NCBI GenBank assembly: GCA_037783415.1
Contig: JAZGTN010000009.1
Location: forward strand, 4,650,001-4,714,000
Length of the DNA: 64,000 nucleotides
Direction of reading: 5' to 3'
From: Leptasterias polaris
Taxonomy: Eukaryota; Echinodermata; Asteroidea; Forcipulatida; Asteriidae
Part shown: positions 42,588-54,299 of the stretch, in pieces
Layout of the letters: the number at the start of each line of letters is the position of its first letter
Numbering within the stretch: the first letter of the stretch is position 1
The notes under the pieces: generated by a model
Database searches by the model: none
What the model was told of the DNA's origin: nothing
The model's input: the letters and a program-made list of their open reading frames with translations, nothing else
Made by a program: the position numbers and the translations under genes

Positions 42588-45500
42588 TCATCTAGGGTTG
42601 TCATGATTATGTTTGGCTGGTTGATCACTCTGGTTCTTTCTCATTGGAAACACTTTCAGCTTAGTCTGTGAAAAGGGAAAATTACGTGTTTCAGAGCTTT
42701 ATACTAAATACAAATTTACCCAGTCAGTTTCCCTTGTGGTTTATTATTTGATATCTGATATAAAAAGTCGTATCCCCTTAAGGTGATCCCCTGGCTGCCG
42801 CTTCCCAGGTTGTATCGTATACTTGGGTGTGATCCCTGGCATACACGGCAGTTAACGGTTTAATGGCTTCTGACTGGTACCCCCCGAACAAAGATATTGA
42901 CAAAATAGGGAGACTGCCAACATAGGGCTAGATAGCTCAGTTGGTAGAGTGCAGCCACACGTTAATTCGGAAGTCGTTGGTTCAATTTCCGTTCTAGTCA
43001 ATTTTTGTTTGTTCAACTCAAAAATCAAAATATAAAACGGTATACAATAGAAAATGGATCAGTCAAAAAGGAGGTTGTGGTTAAAATCACTACAAAGTCA
43101 TCTTTGGGAATCGTAAGTTTCCGTTTATACTTGTCAACGAATTGAGGCTACTGTAATGTAATGGATTCATTATGTACCAGTGTGGGTAGGCATGTACATT
43201 CAAACCGGTAATTAGTACAACACAAACACAAACATGACACTAGGGTCCGCGGTTGGATGAAAGGTTCCAAGTTAAAGAGTGTGTACAGAACCAATGGGAG
43301 CTATTGCCACAAAGTAAAAAGAAAAGAGTGGCATTGGGAGGTCCCCGGGTGCAGGTGTTTTCACACACATACGTATGTGTTTTAACACTATAGCTACCGA
43401 GAACCAAAACAACAAAGAGACAACAAGGAGTTTGGTCTGTAGAGTATACGGGGATGTTAAGTACAGGGGCAAAGGAAAGAACAAAAGATGGCTCCACAGG
43501 GATGTAAACAATAGAATTTATGTTTTGGTTGTGTTATTTTCATTGTCATTTTGTAAATCATAAAAGCTTATCAAGAATTCATAACGCGACCATACCTTCA
43601 GCATAAACGACGACGTCAACGAAGAACTCGTCAGACCAGTCGGTTCGTTCAATTCCTTCCCTCTCGCTAGCACATCGTCAGGTTCCAGCCCGCCGTTATT
43701 GACCCCACTACAGCCGGCCACCGCACCGTTGCCGGTCACCGTGGCAATGCTGTCCATGTCCCGCATGATTGAGCTCGCTTCACGGAATTGACTGATCTGG
43801 CTGATTTCGTCTCTCCAGCCCGGACGCGGCGAGTCGTGCACGGCGGAGCTCTTCTTATGCTGCCAGCAACAAGGTCCGAAAAGTTTTTCATATTCCACCA
43901 CAACCTAAAGATTCACACGCAGAGATGGGTTGGAGAAAAAGTGGAGCTCAGGTTTTTGGACATAAGACTACCCATTTACTTGGGTAGGTAGGGAGAACAT
44001 GTAGGGGGTTAGTGTGAATTGCGCCTTTGATAGTACAAGCATGGAATTCGGAACACAGTCAGACTAAGTCATGAGGCATAATATTTAGATATAGTGTCAT
44101 CGTAAGTTTGTCTTTTGAAAAAATATAGGTAGATTATAACATGCAGTTTTTCAAAATTTTCAAAATGGCCGCCATTGCTTGTCATTTTACATTATAGTTT
44201 TTTGTTAGGGCAAATCTGAGATTGCCCTGTAGCATAAGTGTCTATTTCATGATGTACTCTGGCCGCTCGTTTACGACGCTTTCAAGTAAATGGTAAAATA
44301 ATTTCCCTGTGACCGTGAAATAAAACACTTGATTCATACAATGGATACTACATTATTATCGCTTACCTCTGAGCTTCCTATCCCGTAAAACAGAAAGATG
44401 ATGACACCCTGTAGGTTATACAAAGAAAAGATTAAAACAATAAACAACAATCTTAAACTATGTAGATGGTGCAATTACTAGGTTAAAGTGCTTCAGGCAT
44501 AATACTCATTCTCATTCTACCCACGCACAGTAAGGTTTCATCTGTTGGTACTTTCCAGAAGCTAGCCTTCCCAGCTCTGGGTGTTTTAACGCCTAGCGCT
44601 GGCTCCAGGCTCCTGTAAATTTCTATGCTTTTTACTTGCACCTTTACTAATTAGTTAATCATCACTTGCACAAAATGACCAGTGACGTCACCTGATGCAC
44701 CATCCCAGTATAGTTTCCTTCGAGAACTGCTATAGGGATTACTCTACTCAAGACTCAAGACTCACTTATAGTGATTACGTCACGGTTTGATTATCGCATA
44801 TAGCTCAAAGTGCTGATTGTCTGCATTCCTGACAGTAGTGCAGGGTGCACCCAACTAAATCAACTCTCATTGGTTATAGTGCGAATTGCTAAATATTCAA
44901 AAAATACACAAAAAATACTTAGAAGTCACGGCTTTTCACAGTAAAGCGACAATTATTAGGTGACTCTTGAACTTTTATTATCTGCTCAATTTGATATGGG
45001 GAGTCCCTGTCGAGTTATCCCCCTCCAAATAAAAACACCCCTGCACCGGTGTAATTTTTTCAAACGTCCGAGCATCAATCTTGAAAAATGTTCCTACACC
45101 TCTCTGCAAATAGGACCATTTTTGTAAGGGCTATGTCATCCAAAATACCTCAAGTTGGAAGTCAACAACCCCCAGGTCACAATCGGGCAGAGTTTTTACA
45201 CTTTATCCCTTATATTGGGCTCTCAAATCTGTCTAATAGAGAATATTTTGAGGGCCTACAAAATATGAGAACAAGTCTGTTTTCTCCCTATTTATTTGGG
45301 TGCACCCTGCAGAGACAATAGTTTTCTGTCTGCACAGTGGTAAACAAACTGTGACATCATCAGTGCTGAGGTTTATACCTCGGACTAACAAAAATGAGAA
45401 AAACCTACCGCGATGAAAACTGACAGTGCCCAAAGAACGTCGAAGACGGTGTACTCTAAGTCGATGGAGAAGGATCTGAACGTCCACTCTATGATCTCTA

Positions 45501-48500
45501 TGGGTATGATTATCAGGCATGCGCGGATGTTGGGTCTGCAAAAGGGAAACCAAAAGATAAGGGCTCGGTTTCACAAAGCGCTAAGGTTCAATATCTCCAT
45601 AGTCATTTGTGTAATGACGTCACACTTTAATTAGCAATTACAATTGATAAACAAGATCTAAGATCAGTGTTTTAAGCTCGTTGTGAAATCGGCCCCGTGA
45701 TTTTCAGTTAAAATTTACAAACTTAAATACGGACAAAAACATGATTCTCAAGATAAAAGTTAATATACACCTTTCGAGGGATATTTCTGAATTTCCCTGT
45801 GACAACTTCAGTCGGTCGGTCGGCCGGCCAAACGAAATGAAAATCCATTATTAAAATCACAAATTTATATTTTATTGCTCTCAAGGCAGTAATCAATAGA
45901 CCTTATGCATATGACGTCATTTGAGTAGGGCGCCCTCGCCCAGAGGTCAAAAGGAAGGTGTTCATTGGCCAGTCCTGTGCGCCGCGCGTACAAATCAGCG
46001 CGTTTCCATTGTTTCATCATCAGTTTACCTCTAAGATGGCGGCTTGGTGACGTCAATGCATAAGGTCTATTGGAAATACTACTTATTGGGATAATAATTG
46101 GTACTGTCAAGTTAATTACTCAACAAGTAGCAACACACCCCCCCCCCCCCCCTCAGCGTTTGGATTTAAACAATCGAGGGACCTTTTTGGTTGAATAGCC
46201 CCTGAGGTACATTGTCAGCACACGACTGTTTTTTCTCCATAGCTTAAGAGGGTTTGTTTTGTGCTTCTTTCCCATCAATTTTATTTAGGTGTTCGTGCAA
46301 TTCAGCACGAACACCTATTGTTTTTGTTCTGTTTTTTAGGTGTTCGTGCAATATGAGCACGAACACCTCTTGTTTTTGTTCCGTTTGGGGTTTTTTTCGC
46401 TTTTTTTTTCTTCTTCTTCCGGGCAACTCTTCTCTACAGCATAACTCAATATTGAAACTAAATTGCATGGTGCACCATAGGATAGCATGGTGCACCATAG
46501 GATAGCATGGTGCACCATAGGATAGCATGGTGCACCATAGGATAGCATGGTGCACCATAGGATAGCATGGTGCACCATAGGATAGCATGGTGCACCATGA
46601 TAGCATGGTGCACCATAGGATAGCATGGTGCACCATAGGATAGCATGGTGCACCGTAGGATAGCATGGTGCACCGTAGGATAGCATGGTGCACCGTAGGA
46701 TAGCATGGTGCACCGTAGGATAGCATGGTGCACCGTAGGATAGCATGGCGCACCATATGATAGCATGGCTTATGAGCTGACCAGCGTGTACGATCGAAGT
46801 ATTAACATAATGTCGGCACGTGTTGACAACGTTCCTCTATGTAAGAGTTGTATTATACTACATCATATCAAAAATTGCACTTGTTTAGGCTGTAATACAC
46901 CGATCCATTAAGCCACGCCCATTTCTCATTGACCAATCACAACCGCGAAATCTGATCACCATTTGAGCCGTTTGGTGATCTTTGCCCTAATGGTGATCGG
47001 GTTTCGCGCTTGTGATTGGTCAACTCGTAAGGAGGCGGGGCTTAATGGATCGATCTATTAAAGAGCTCTCCAAAAAACTACATAAAGTTAAGTTTTTGAC
47101 AATTTTAAAACTTAAAATGTGAAAACAAGATACTCACAAGATTACATTCATTTGAGCAAGGCACTTTCTGTCAGTTTTCTTTATACGGTAAATACAGTAG
47201 AAGGCATAGAATAAGCATATACAATTGGTCTGCAAAGAAAGGAGAAAACAATAAAATGCTATTAATATGTAGAAGGCAAAAAAACGTTCAGAAACGGTTG
47301 TTATGTTTAGGGGGATATTTGTGGAGAAAAAATGGAAAACTGAAATTGACTGTCGATAATGCGGAATTCCTGTTAGTATCACTGCCAAATGTAATTTTGT
47401 TTACACCAACTAAAGACCTATAGGCCCACTTTCATAGAGGTGCCTAAGCACAACAACATTATGCTTACCAGAATAAGGTTACCAGCCAAAATAGCATGTC
47501 ACTTGTACAATATATGACTGGTATCCTGTTTTCTTTTGCTTACGTAGAGAATTTCTAAACTATTTTTTACTGCCAAGCGGCCCTTTGAAATTTAGCCGAG
47601 AATAGTATTGGCCTGATCGGCTTCCAGTTAAGTGACAACACATCAAACACACACATACACACACATGCGTGTTTATGGTGTCAACCGAGGACTTCTCTTT
47701 GTTCTCCCATTGTTTGGACATATGTTTTTTTTGAGACGTCCCCATTGGTTTTGTACACGAAATCGAATCGAGGACGTCCTCGGTGTGACTTTTTCCCGGA
47801 TCCCTTTTGTTAAAACCCTCTCCAAGTCCTCGGTTTGAATGCGTGGACATGTTCACAGCTCTTGTTGCAGTCACCCTGTGGACATTCCTTTGTTTTACAC
47901 TTATGGAAAATCCTATTGTTCAACACTGCAAAAAATAAAAAATAAAAAATAAAAAATTGTGGACGAGTGTAAGTCCACACAGTGTTTCAAGTCCCTACAT
48001 TATGGACCTCTTTTTGTTCTCAGGTCCACACTTCGTGTTTTGTAAAACATTAAAACAAATGTAATTGTGCAAAATGATTTCAAAAAATACTTACGCATCC
48101 AATCAAGACCATGGGAACGATGAGTGCCCATATGATTCCGTTACTCACAGGAATGGCACAGCTGAAAAAAACACACGTCATGTATGCATAATTAATCAAC
48201 AGTTTTATGAATAATTCATAAGTCGGATTAAAATTTAATGAGGTGAATGCGCCGTGGTTGTGCGACAATAGAGCATGATACCCAGTTAGTATTTTTTAAT
48301 AAGCCAGGTGTTAAACTCAGGAACCGTTTTGCACATGGCGAACATGTTCAGTGTGTAATTATATTCATAGCATCTTATTAATATTCGTACTTGTGGTCCT
48401 TCTTTCTTGATTTCCATGAAATGTTTAAAATTATTAAAAATCTACAACTGCGTTAAGAACGTCGAAACAACAACCCTCGGAACAAATATTGTCCCATGTA

Positions 48501-51500
48501 GCACCCTTTTTCTTAATTATACACCCCTCTCGTCTCTAATCCATTTGAACTAATTTCCATCCAAATCTCGGCCATTTGAATTTAGCTTCTTTTGTTGCAT
48601 CCGTATCTCAACTTGTACATAATATTATACGACTTTCACGAATAACTGTTTTTGTATTCTGAAGTTGAACTTCGTAGGCATTTTGAGATTTGGTGGACAT
48701 CACGGTTACAAGTGCACACATTATACTATGACACTAAAAACTATAGGTTTTGATGAATCAGTCTGCTTTCCCAAACCAAACAGTGCATTCCTATATCCAC
48801 CATACCTTTAAAAAAAAGAGGCTTATGTCATTTGATTAATCTCTGTATTTCAAGAAATGGCAAAACAAAGTATATGAAACATGAAGTTTTCACTTACTGG
48901 TTTCCTCTGCCATAGGGTTCGATGTCGAGGCCGGCCATGCTTGCCACGACAAACAACGGCGTGATCCAACCCAAGGCACAGAATTGAGCCACCGTACCCG
49001 TCTCCACTGTTTTATAGGTTACCTGTTCACACACACACACAAACCAAACATAAATTATTCAAATTAAAATACTTGTGATTTCTCTGCCCCCACCCCCGCC
49101 CCGCAAAAAAGAAAAATGCTTATGTTCATTATACATACAGGTATTATACAGGATTAGTAAGAAATGAAGAATAACGTGACTGTTTATTTTTAGTCTGTAT
49201 TCTTACTGGTTGTGAAGTTTATACTGAAAACTTTTTTTCTGTGAAATAATTCCCTCTGAAACGAAGTCATATTCGAGAAAACTGGATCTGAAACCTAAAC
49301 AAAAATGCAGCACCTGATTTGCGGTAGTTACAACCCACAAAGAGGACAATGTGTGTACGTGCTGAAAATTGTGCATTGTCTTTCAATATTCTGCCTCACA
49401 CAACGGATTCAGCCCAAATTCACAGGTTTGTTATTTCATGTATAATTATGGTTGATAACTTTCAACTCTACATTTCCCGTATAATAATAATATTAATAAT
49501 AACTAGACTTAACGTGTTTGTGACAACAAACACTAGGTGTTCGGGTATCGCTGGTGGGCTCACTGCTGTATTAATGCGTAAGCTATATCATTGAATCGCT
49601 GAAAACAATCCTGATAGCTTTTGAAATATTAGAGAAAGTAAAGTATAAATAGGTTACACAAGAAATAAAGGGCTGCTAAAATTTTTATAAATAACAACCT
49701 TTTGTTTAGCCAAATTTGAAAACCTATGACATCATTATGATGTTAGAAAGTTTTTAGCGAGACATAGGCATTTAAATATGTGCCTAGTGGGGGGGGGGGG
49801 GGGGGGTACGAGTGGGTAGTTGCTCTTCATTGCTCTTCATTGTCCGGTTTTGACCATATATTAAGGTCAAAATGTTGTCATGTCTGTGTTCAGAAGTTTG
49901 AGCACGACTAACGTTCTACACCCTGATACAAAAATTATGCTGAAATGATCAGTAGTTTTAAAGATAGGATAATAAGAAATTTTCAACTTCCGATTTTAAC
50001 CGGAAGTAAGTTCAAATGTTGGACGGGTTCTGTGTAGCGTTTGTCGAACTTTAAATGAGCTATCCGATGATGTGTAGATTATAAAAAACAAACAAATGGT
50101 TCATGAGTTATGCTTTTTACAAATATTAAACTTTGATTTATTATAATTCGATGCCCGATGACGTCATCATGACGTAAATAGGTTTGTGTCGTCTTGATAG
50201 TGAGGTTCAACTATCTGTTGAGTTTCATTGTTCAATTCAATCTCAATCTTGAGTTATTCCGTGGATAAGCTCGAAAGTGTTTTTTGAAGAAAAAAAACGA
50301 AGGCGAACTTCGACCTAGGGTAACGACCCGGAAGTTAAGGTCATGTGAATTTGGCGTTAACTTTTCAAATGTTGCCCGTGTCTTGATCTATCATATGTCC
50401 AAATATGAATACTGTAGTTGTAATATTCAGAGACATACAGGCATTGGCATGAGGGCACTTTTCGAGCTAAAATGGCTTGTAACTTGACACCTGATGACGT
50501 AATCGTGACGTCACAACTTACTCGGCTTCTCCTAGTTATGTTCTAACTTCACATGAAGTTTCAAGTTGATCAAAGATTCGGAAGTATGCGTTTGCTTGCG
50601 GACAAAGCTCACTGAGAAGAATAAGCAAAACAAAGAAGAAAAAAAAAAAAAACGAACAATAACAAAGAGTTGTTCGGTCTGTAACCGAACACCTAAACAA
50701 AATAAAAACCGAACAATAACAAAGAGTTGTTCGGTCTGTAACCGAACACCTAAAAAAAAAAACGAACAAAAACAAGGAGTTGTTCGGTCTGTAGACCGAA
50801 CACCTAACTAGTTCTTATACAGCGCATTTCACAATAACGTATCAGTGCGCTTTACATTAGTGCCCTGGTCATTGGGCCAATAACATTCCTTTAATCTTTC
50901 TCAGCTCCCTGGGGAGTATACAACCCTGGGCTGCCGTGGCGCTCCGAAGGCTTTTTCAAACACAATTTCAACCTCTACCCTTGCAGGTACCCATTTATAC
51001 CCCTGGGTGAAGAGAAGCAATTATAGCAAAGTGTCTTGCTCAAGGACACAAGCGTCATGACCGGGACTCGAACCCACACCCCGATGATTATACCACCAGA
51101 ACTTGAATCCGATGCTCTTAACCACTCGGCCATGACACGCTTTTAAAAAAAACAAAAAAAACACACAAAAAAAAAACACGAACAAGCATGCAAACATCTT
51201 GTTAGGAAAGGAAATGAGCAATCCAATTGTGTGATGTACTCATTTTTTCGATAGGTGGAGTCCTCATGTGAGTGGTGAAAAAATTACAAGTCTCTAACCC
51301 CGCGTTAAAATGTTGTAGGTTGCCATTTCATTCGATACCTTCCCACTGCAAAATCCAAAACGTCAGATGACGTCATTCTGAGAAAAATGGGTCTCTACAT
51401 TTTTGTACGGGGATGTTATGGTAAAAGAAATACAAATGATGATAATATTAGACTGAGTTTTCACCTTCAGAACTAGTTGCACCGATTGTGCCAACATCCA

Positions 51501-53085
51501 GAAGGAGTAAGACAACTGAAAGTAATAGAGAAGTAAGGCTACGGCACGGCAGGCATCCTGGTAAAAACAAAAATACAAACACAAGAAAATACTTCTATTA
51601 AACTTACACACGCCAGTTTTAAAGCCGAAATTTAAATCAGAACCGGAGTTTTAATTTTGTGTTCCCCTATTTATTTCATTTCCACAAACAAAGTTAAGGT
51701 TTCACATGTAATTATAACATAACCTGTTGCGTAGTGAGGGGGTGGGGGGGGGGGGGGGGGGGGGGGCCGCAGGGGCTGGACTCTCCCCGCCCCACCCTCC
51801 CTTACTCCCACCACTGCTCAGAACATTTGCCCTCCTCCCCAATTCCCCACACAATCACGTTCTACTAATGTTTACATCCCTGTGGAGACATCTATTGTTT
51901 TTTCCTTCGTCCCCGTACTTTATCATCCTCAATATACTTTTTACAAAACATTTCTTGTGAAACAATCTTTAGAATTCCCTTACAGAGACCTTCCCCCTGT
52001 TTAGTCCTCGGTCTTTACCCCCCCCCCCCCCCCCCCCATATCATAAACATAATGTCTAGTTACGCCACTGAACAAAATTAATTAACCTCTGTTTTTGTTT
52101 AAACAATATTATGCAATGGTAGCTTTTGATTTATAAACTATGTTAAACTTTGGATGGTCTTTCTCTATGATTTGCCTTAATTCTAGTTGGGTTTCAAGTG
52201 GGGGCGTTTTTGTTTGTTTTGATTTGGGTTTTTTTTTTTTTTTTGGGGGGGGGTTCTCATGGCATGTTGAGTTATATTTCTGTGATACGATTGGTCAGTG
52301 GAAATACCGAGCTGCCTATAATGTCCTCACCTTGTTGTCTATTGCGTAGATTCCCGTCACTAGCGTCAGGTGACCGGTAAAAAGGGTTGCTAGGAAACAC
52401 AGAACTAATGAGGCACGATCAGAATCAAAGTTTCTGGGGGAAAATATTTTAAAAAGACTCAATTAGAGAAATAAGTAGGATAAGTATGGATTATATGAAT
52501 ATTTCATACTATATTGCTTACACTTTCCTTCATATTTTGACCTTGTGTGAACTTTATTGACCGTAAAATAACCGTTTTGTTTTCTCATCAGTGTATTTGC
52601 ATTTCATGCACCAAAAATAGCTTTAGTTTGTTACCAAACCAATAGACCGCGCAAGTCTCGCGCATATTCAAACATTTGTTGACCACTATGGTTCCATGTA
52701 TAGACCCCTTGCATATGACATCACACGCTAAAAAAGCGCCCTCACTGAGGCCAAAAAGCGCCCTCACTGAGGTCAAAGGAGGCAGATGATTGGACGATAG
52801 GTGTTCTTTGTGCGTAAAATAGTGTGCGTGACCTCAGGGTCCATTTAGCGTTCCGCGTTATGCAAGGGGTCTATAATTGCTTTATAACGCGTGAAGGAAA
52901 CAAACTCGCGCACTTTAATAGGTCCAAATGTTCGAATACGCGCGAGACTTACACAGTATAGTAATGCGTTTATGGGTACCTTACCTATTTGCATAGAGTA
53001 CAAGGCAAAAGGTCGCTGCTACGATGACCAGATAAAAAACAATGGACACAAGTATGCCATTCGGTAGTATCCCTCTTGTGTTATA
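42588..53085 (-). CDS. Adhesion-type (7tm_2) GPCR: seven-helix domain and tail, 5' part missing
   Basis: Ten minus-strand exons join in phase: 53085-52985, 52433-52331, 51557-51465, 49022-48898, 48161-48095, 47229-47138, 45535-45409, 44408-44367, 43904-43596, 42665-42588; 378 residues to the first stop. Numbered from the first exon here, TM1 is about 8-30, TM2 42-62, TM3 71-98 (WMLAQSVQLVL, like the adhesion WMLVEGLHLY motif), TM4 110-130 (GWITPLFVVASMAGLD), TM5 about 146-172 (IIWALIVPMVLIG), TM6 in the 45535 exon (IRACLIIIPIEIIEW), TM7 across the 45409/44408 junction (LWALSVFIAGVIIFLFYGIG). Cys71 and Cys142 sit where the conserved TM3-ECL2 disulfide is expected. The cytoplasmic tail is Ser/Gly-rich. 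No GPS/GAIN exon or start codon was found upstream; those exons lie beyond 53085, perhaps outside the window. Ligand unknown. Confidence 0.85.
42918..43010 (+). repeat. tRNA-like-headed SINE (Asn-like head)
   Basis: Box A TAGCTCAGTTGG, an ACGTTAATTC loop and box B GGTTCAATTTCC; second copy of the 9462-9600 family, lying in the last GPCR intron. Confidence 0.65.
43596..43904 (-). CDS. GPCR cytoplasmic-tail exon (part of the GPCR gene)
   Basis: The longest exon of the receptor gene: 103 codons, phase 0 at both ends. It starts VVVEYEKLFG and continues with a Ser/Asp-rich tail ending SSSLTSSFMLK before the GTATGG donor. Confidence 0.8.
44841..45309. mobile_element. hAT-like TIR element (CAGGGTGCACCCAA ends)
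   Basis: Left CAGGGTGCACCCAACTAAAT, right inverse ATTTGGGTGCACCCTG. The flanking octamers do not match, so superfamily assignment rests on the CAGGG ends only. Confidence 0.65.
45561..45696. mobile_element. Short palindromic MITE (GGGCTCGGTTTCACAAAGCG ends)
   Basis: Left GGGCTCGGTTTCACAAAG; right inverse GTTGTGAAATCGGCCC, with 'agcaattacaattgataa' in the centre. Confidence 0.65.
45895..46071. mobile_element. MITE (AATAGACCTTATGCATATGA ends)
   Basis: TIRs AATAGACCTTATGCAT / ATGCATAAGGTCTATT are perfect over 16 bp. The interior 'gtagggcgccctcgcccag' is shared with 38484-38663. Confidence 0.8.
46287..46440. repeat. Hairpin-monomer repeat, two units (GTTCGTGC stems)
   Basis: Two perfect hairpins AGGTGTTCGTGC...GCACGAACACCT (46287-46317 and about 46338-46368) are each followed by a 'tgtttttgttc(t/c)gttt' spacer. 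The layout is that of 50640-50808 in reverse orientation, but the stem sequence differs. Confidence 0.8.
46464..46768. repeat. 20-bp palindromic minisatellite, 15 copies
   Basis: The unit GATAGCATGGTGCACCATAG contains the 12-bp palindrome ATGGTGCACCAT. One unit (about 46585-46602) lacks 2 bp. The last block of units reads CACCGTAG in place of CACCATAG, giving two homogeneous sub-arrays. Confidence 0.95.
46901..47052. mobile_element. Short palindromic MITE (CGATCCATTAAGCC ends)
   Basis: TIRs CGATCCATTAAGCCACGCCC / inverse GGCGGGGCTTAATGGATCG, with inner inverted pairs 'gaccaatcacaa..gcgaaa' and 'tggtgatc'. Almost the whole 152 bp is one hairpin. Confidence 0.75.
49534..50809. mobile_element. 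Element with TAGGTGTTCGG...CCGAACACCTA termini
   Basis: Left TAGGTGTTCGG (49534) and right CCGAACACCTA (about 50809) are inverse. The right end is made of three hairpin monomers (about 50670-50808). No transposase frame. The flanking target duplication is ambiguous (2-3 bp). Confidence 0.55.
50640..50808. repeat. Hairpin-monomer repeat, three units (GTTCGGTC stems)
   Basis: Three units of 'gaacaataacaaagagttg' followed by a TTCGGTCTGTAACCGAA hairpin and CACCTAA, about 50-57 bp apart, with poly-A spacers. Confidence 0.8.
50815..51142 (-). repeat. Full-length tRNA-derived SINE, minus orientation
   Basis: Reverse-complement head (GGGACTCGAACCCACACC, 'accactcggccatgacacgc') and body matching 28990-29345, in the GPCR intron between TM3 and TM4 exons. 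Confidence 0.8.
51725..52071. mobile_element. hAT-like element with G-run and C-run interior
   Basis: The right end TAGTTACGCCACTG is a typical hAT-like terminus. The left end TGTTGCGTAGTGAGG is its degenerate inverse. G-runs (51746-51766) sit inside the left end and a C-run (52018-52037) inside the right end, as in 4881-5705. Confidence 0.5.
52643..52959. mobile_element. TIR element (TAGACCGCGCAAGTCTCGCG ends), split by a nested MITE
   Basis: Same family as 15201-15906, with ends TAGACCGCGCAAGTCTCGCG and CGCGCGAGACTTACACAGTA. Bases 52701-52873 are a later insertion. Confidence 0.7.
52701..52873. mobile_element. Nested MITE (TAGACCCCTTGCATATGAC ends)
   Basis: TIRs TAGACCCCTTGCATA / inverse TATGCAAGGGGTCTA. 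It contains a tandem duplication of 'aaaagcgccctcactgagg'. Same family as 38704-38855. Confidence 0.8.
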
Positions 53086-53417
53086 CTGAAAATCAAGAGT
53101 AAAAGAAAAAAATACAACATTTTAGAAAAATCTTTGAAAATGTCATTGTTTTAACTTCCAATAGTCTGCTACAGAGTTTATCCCATACTACCGGACCCAC
53201 TGTGTCATGGCACTGTTGACGGCCGATTTCTGCTCTAAAGAACTAAGCACTAAAAAGAAGGTGCTGTAACAGTAAGCGCAGAATTATGTGGTAATTGCAG
53301 CTAGCTCCGTGCAATTCTATAGAGTTGCTTTAAGCAGAAAAGTATTGCTTAATGAGCAGGACATCATAACACAATAACCTATTATGCCAGTCCACAGTAA
53401 ATCTCTATGGCCATTAA

Positions 53418-54162
53418 AGGGACACACCGGTTAACTGTTTACGTAATTTAGTCAAGTAGAATCAAAGACATTTATTTCTAGATTTTTTATTTATTTTTTT
53501 AAACAAAAATATCACGTAATTAACGAGAAATGACCCCCAAAAAACAAATGCGGTCAAAGGTCAGCGTATACGCTTTACCGGCCGTTGCAGGTGCAAATTT
53601 ACGGGATACATGCTGCGCAATGTTGCAAGTAGACTGGTGCTCTGTTTATGTAAATGTTTTATTACGGAAAGGCATGAGGATCCATCTGAAAGTGTGTACA
53701 AACAACGTTCACGGAAACCAGTCAACTCGCCCCCCAGCAAAGTCGCCTATTACAAAGTCACCAACTACAAAGTCGTCCCCTAGCAAAGTCGCCCCTCACA
53801 TATACAAACTCGTCCCCTCTCAAAGTTGCCCCTCACGAGGGAATTAAAAAAATTGGTGTGATTGGACTTCTATCTTTTGTCAAATACTCATGAATACTTG
53901 TTAAAAAACAGAGTTGAATTCGGTGCAGTAATTAATTTTTATACGGCTGGAAGTAAAACTAACTCCAAAAATCACGAGGGTTATCCGAACCAAAAATGTG
54001 GTTCGGATTACCCACGTGACCTTCGTTTTGAAAAATGCTCAAAAACGGCCAAAATTGATGGTTTCTTTTAGGAACCGCTCTTCTCCATTCCTGGAAGACC
54101 TTTGGAGTCATGTTTTAGTCTATTTTGTAGCCAAAATAGCCCAACGAAGCCGGTGTGTCCCT
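53418..54162. mobile_element. TTAA-flanked element, family F (AGGGACACACCGG ends)
   Basis: TIRs AGGGACACACCGG / CCGGTGTGTCCCT between TTAA at 53414-53417 and 54163-54166. About 745 bp, no transposase frame; contains 'aaagtcgcc'-type repeats at 53730-53830. Confidence 0.75.
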
Positions 54163-54299
54163 TTAACACGTCACATTAATTTTGGCCCTGACCAAAGCAA
54201 TAACCTGCGAGACATAGTCTACTCAATGTCGGAGCAGTATATGCAACTAGAGGGCGCTTGTATATCTGGGGGTCAGTGACATGATATTATATTGACTGA

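Noticed and set aside
46244..46766. Minus-strand frames of MLSYGAPCYPMVHHAI-like repeats
   Set aside because: Translation of the 20-bp satellite in three frames; no start context, no domain, and it lies in a GPCR intron.
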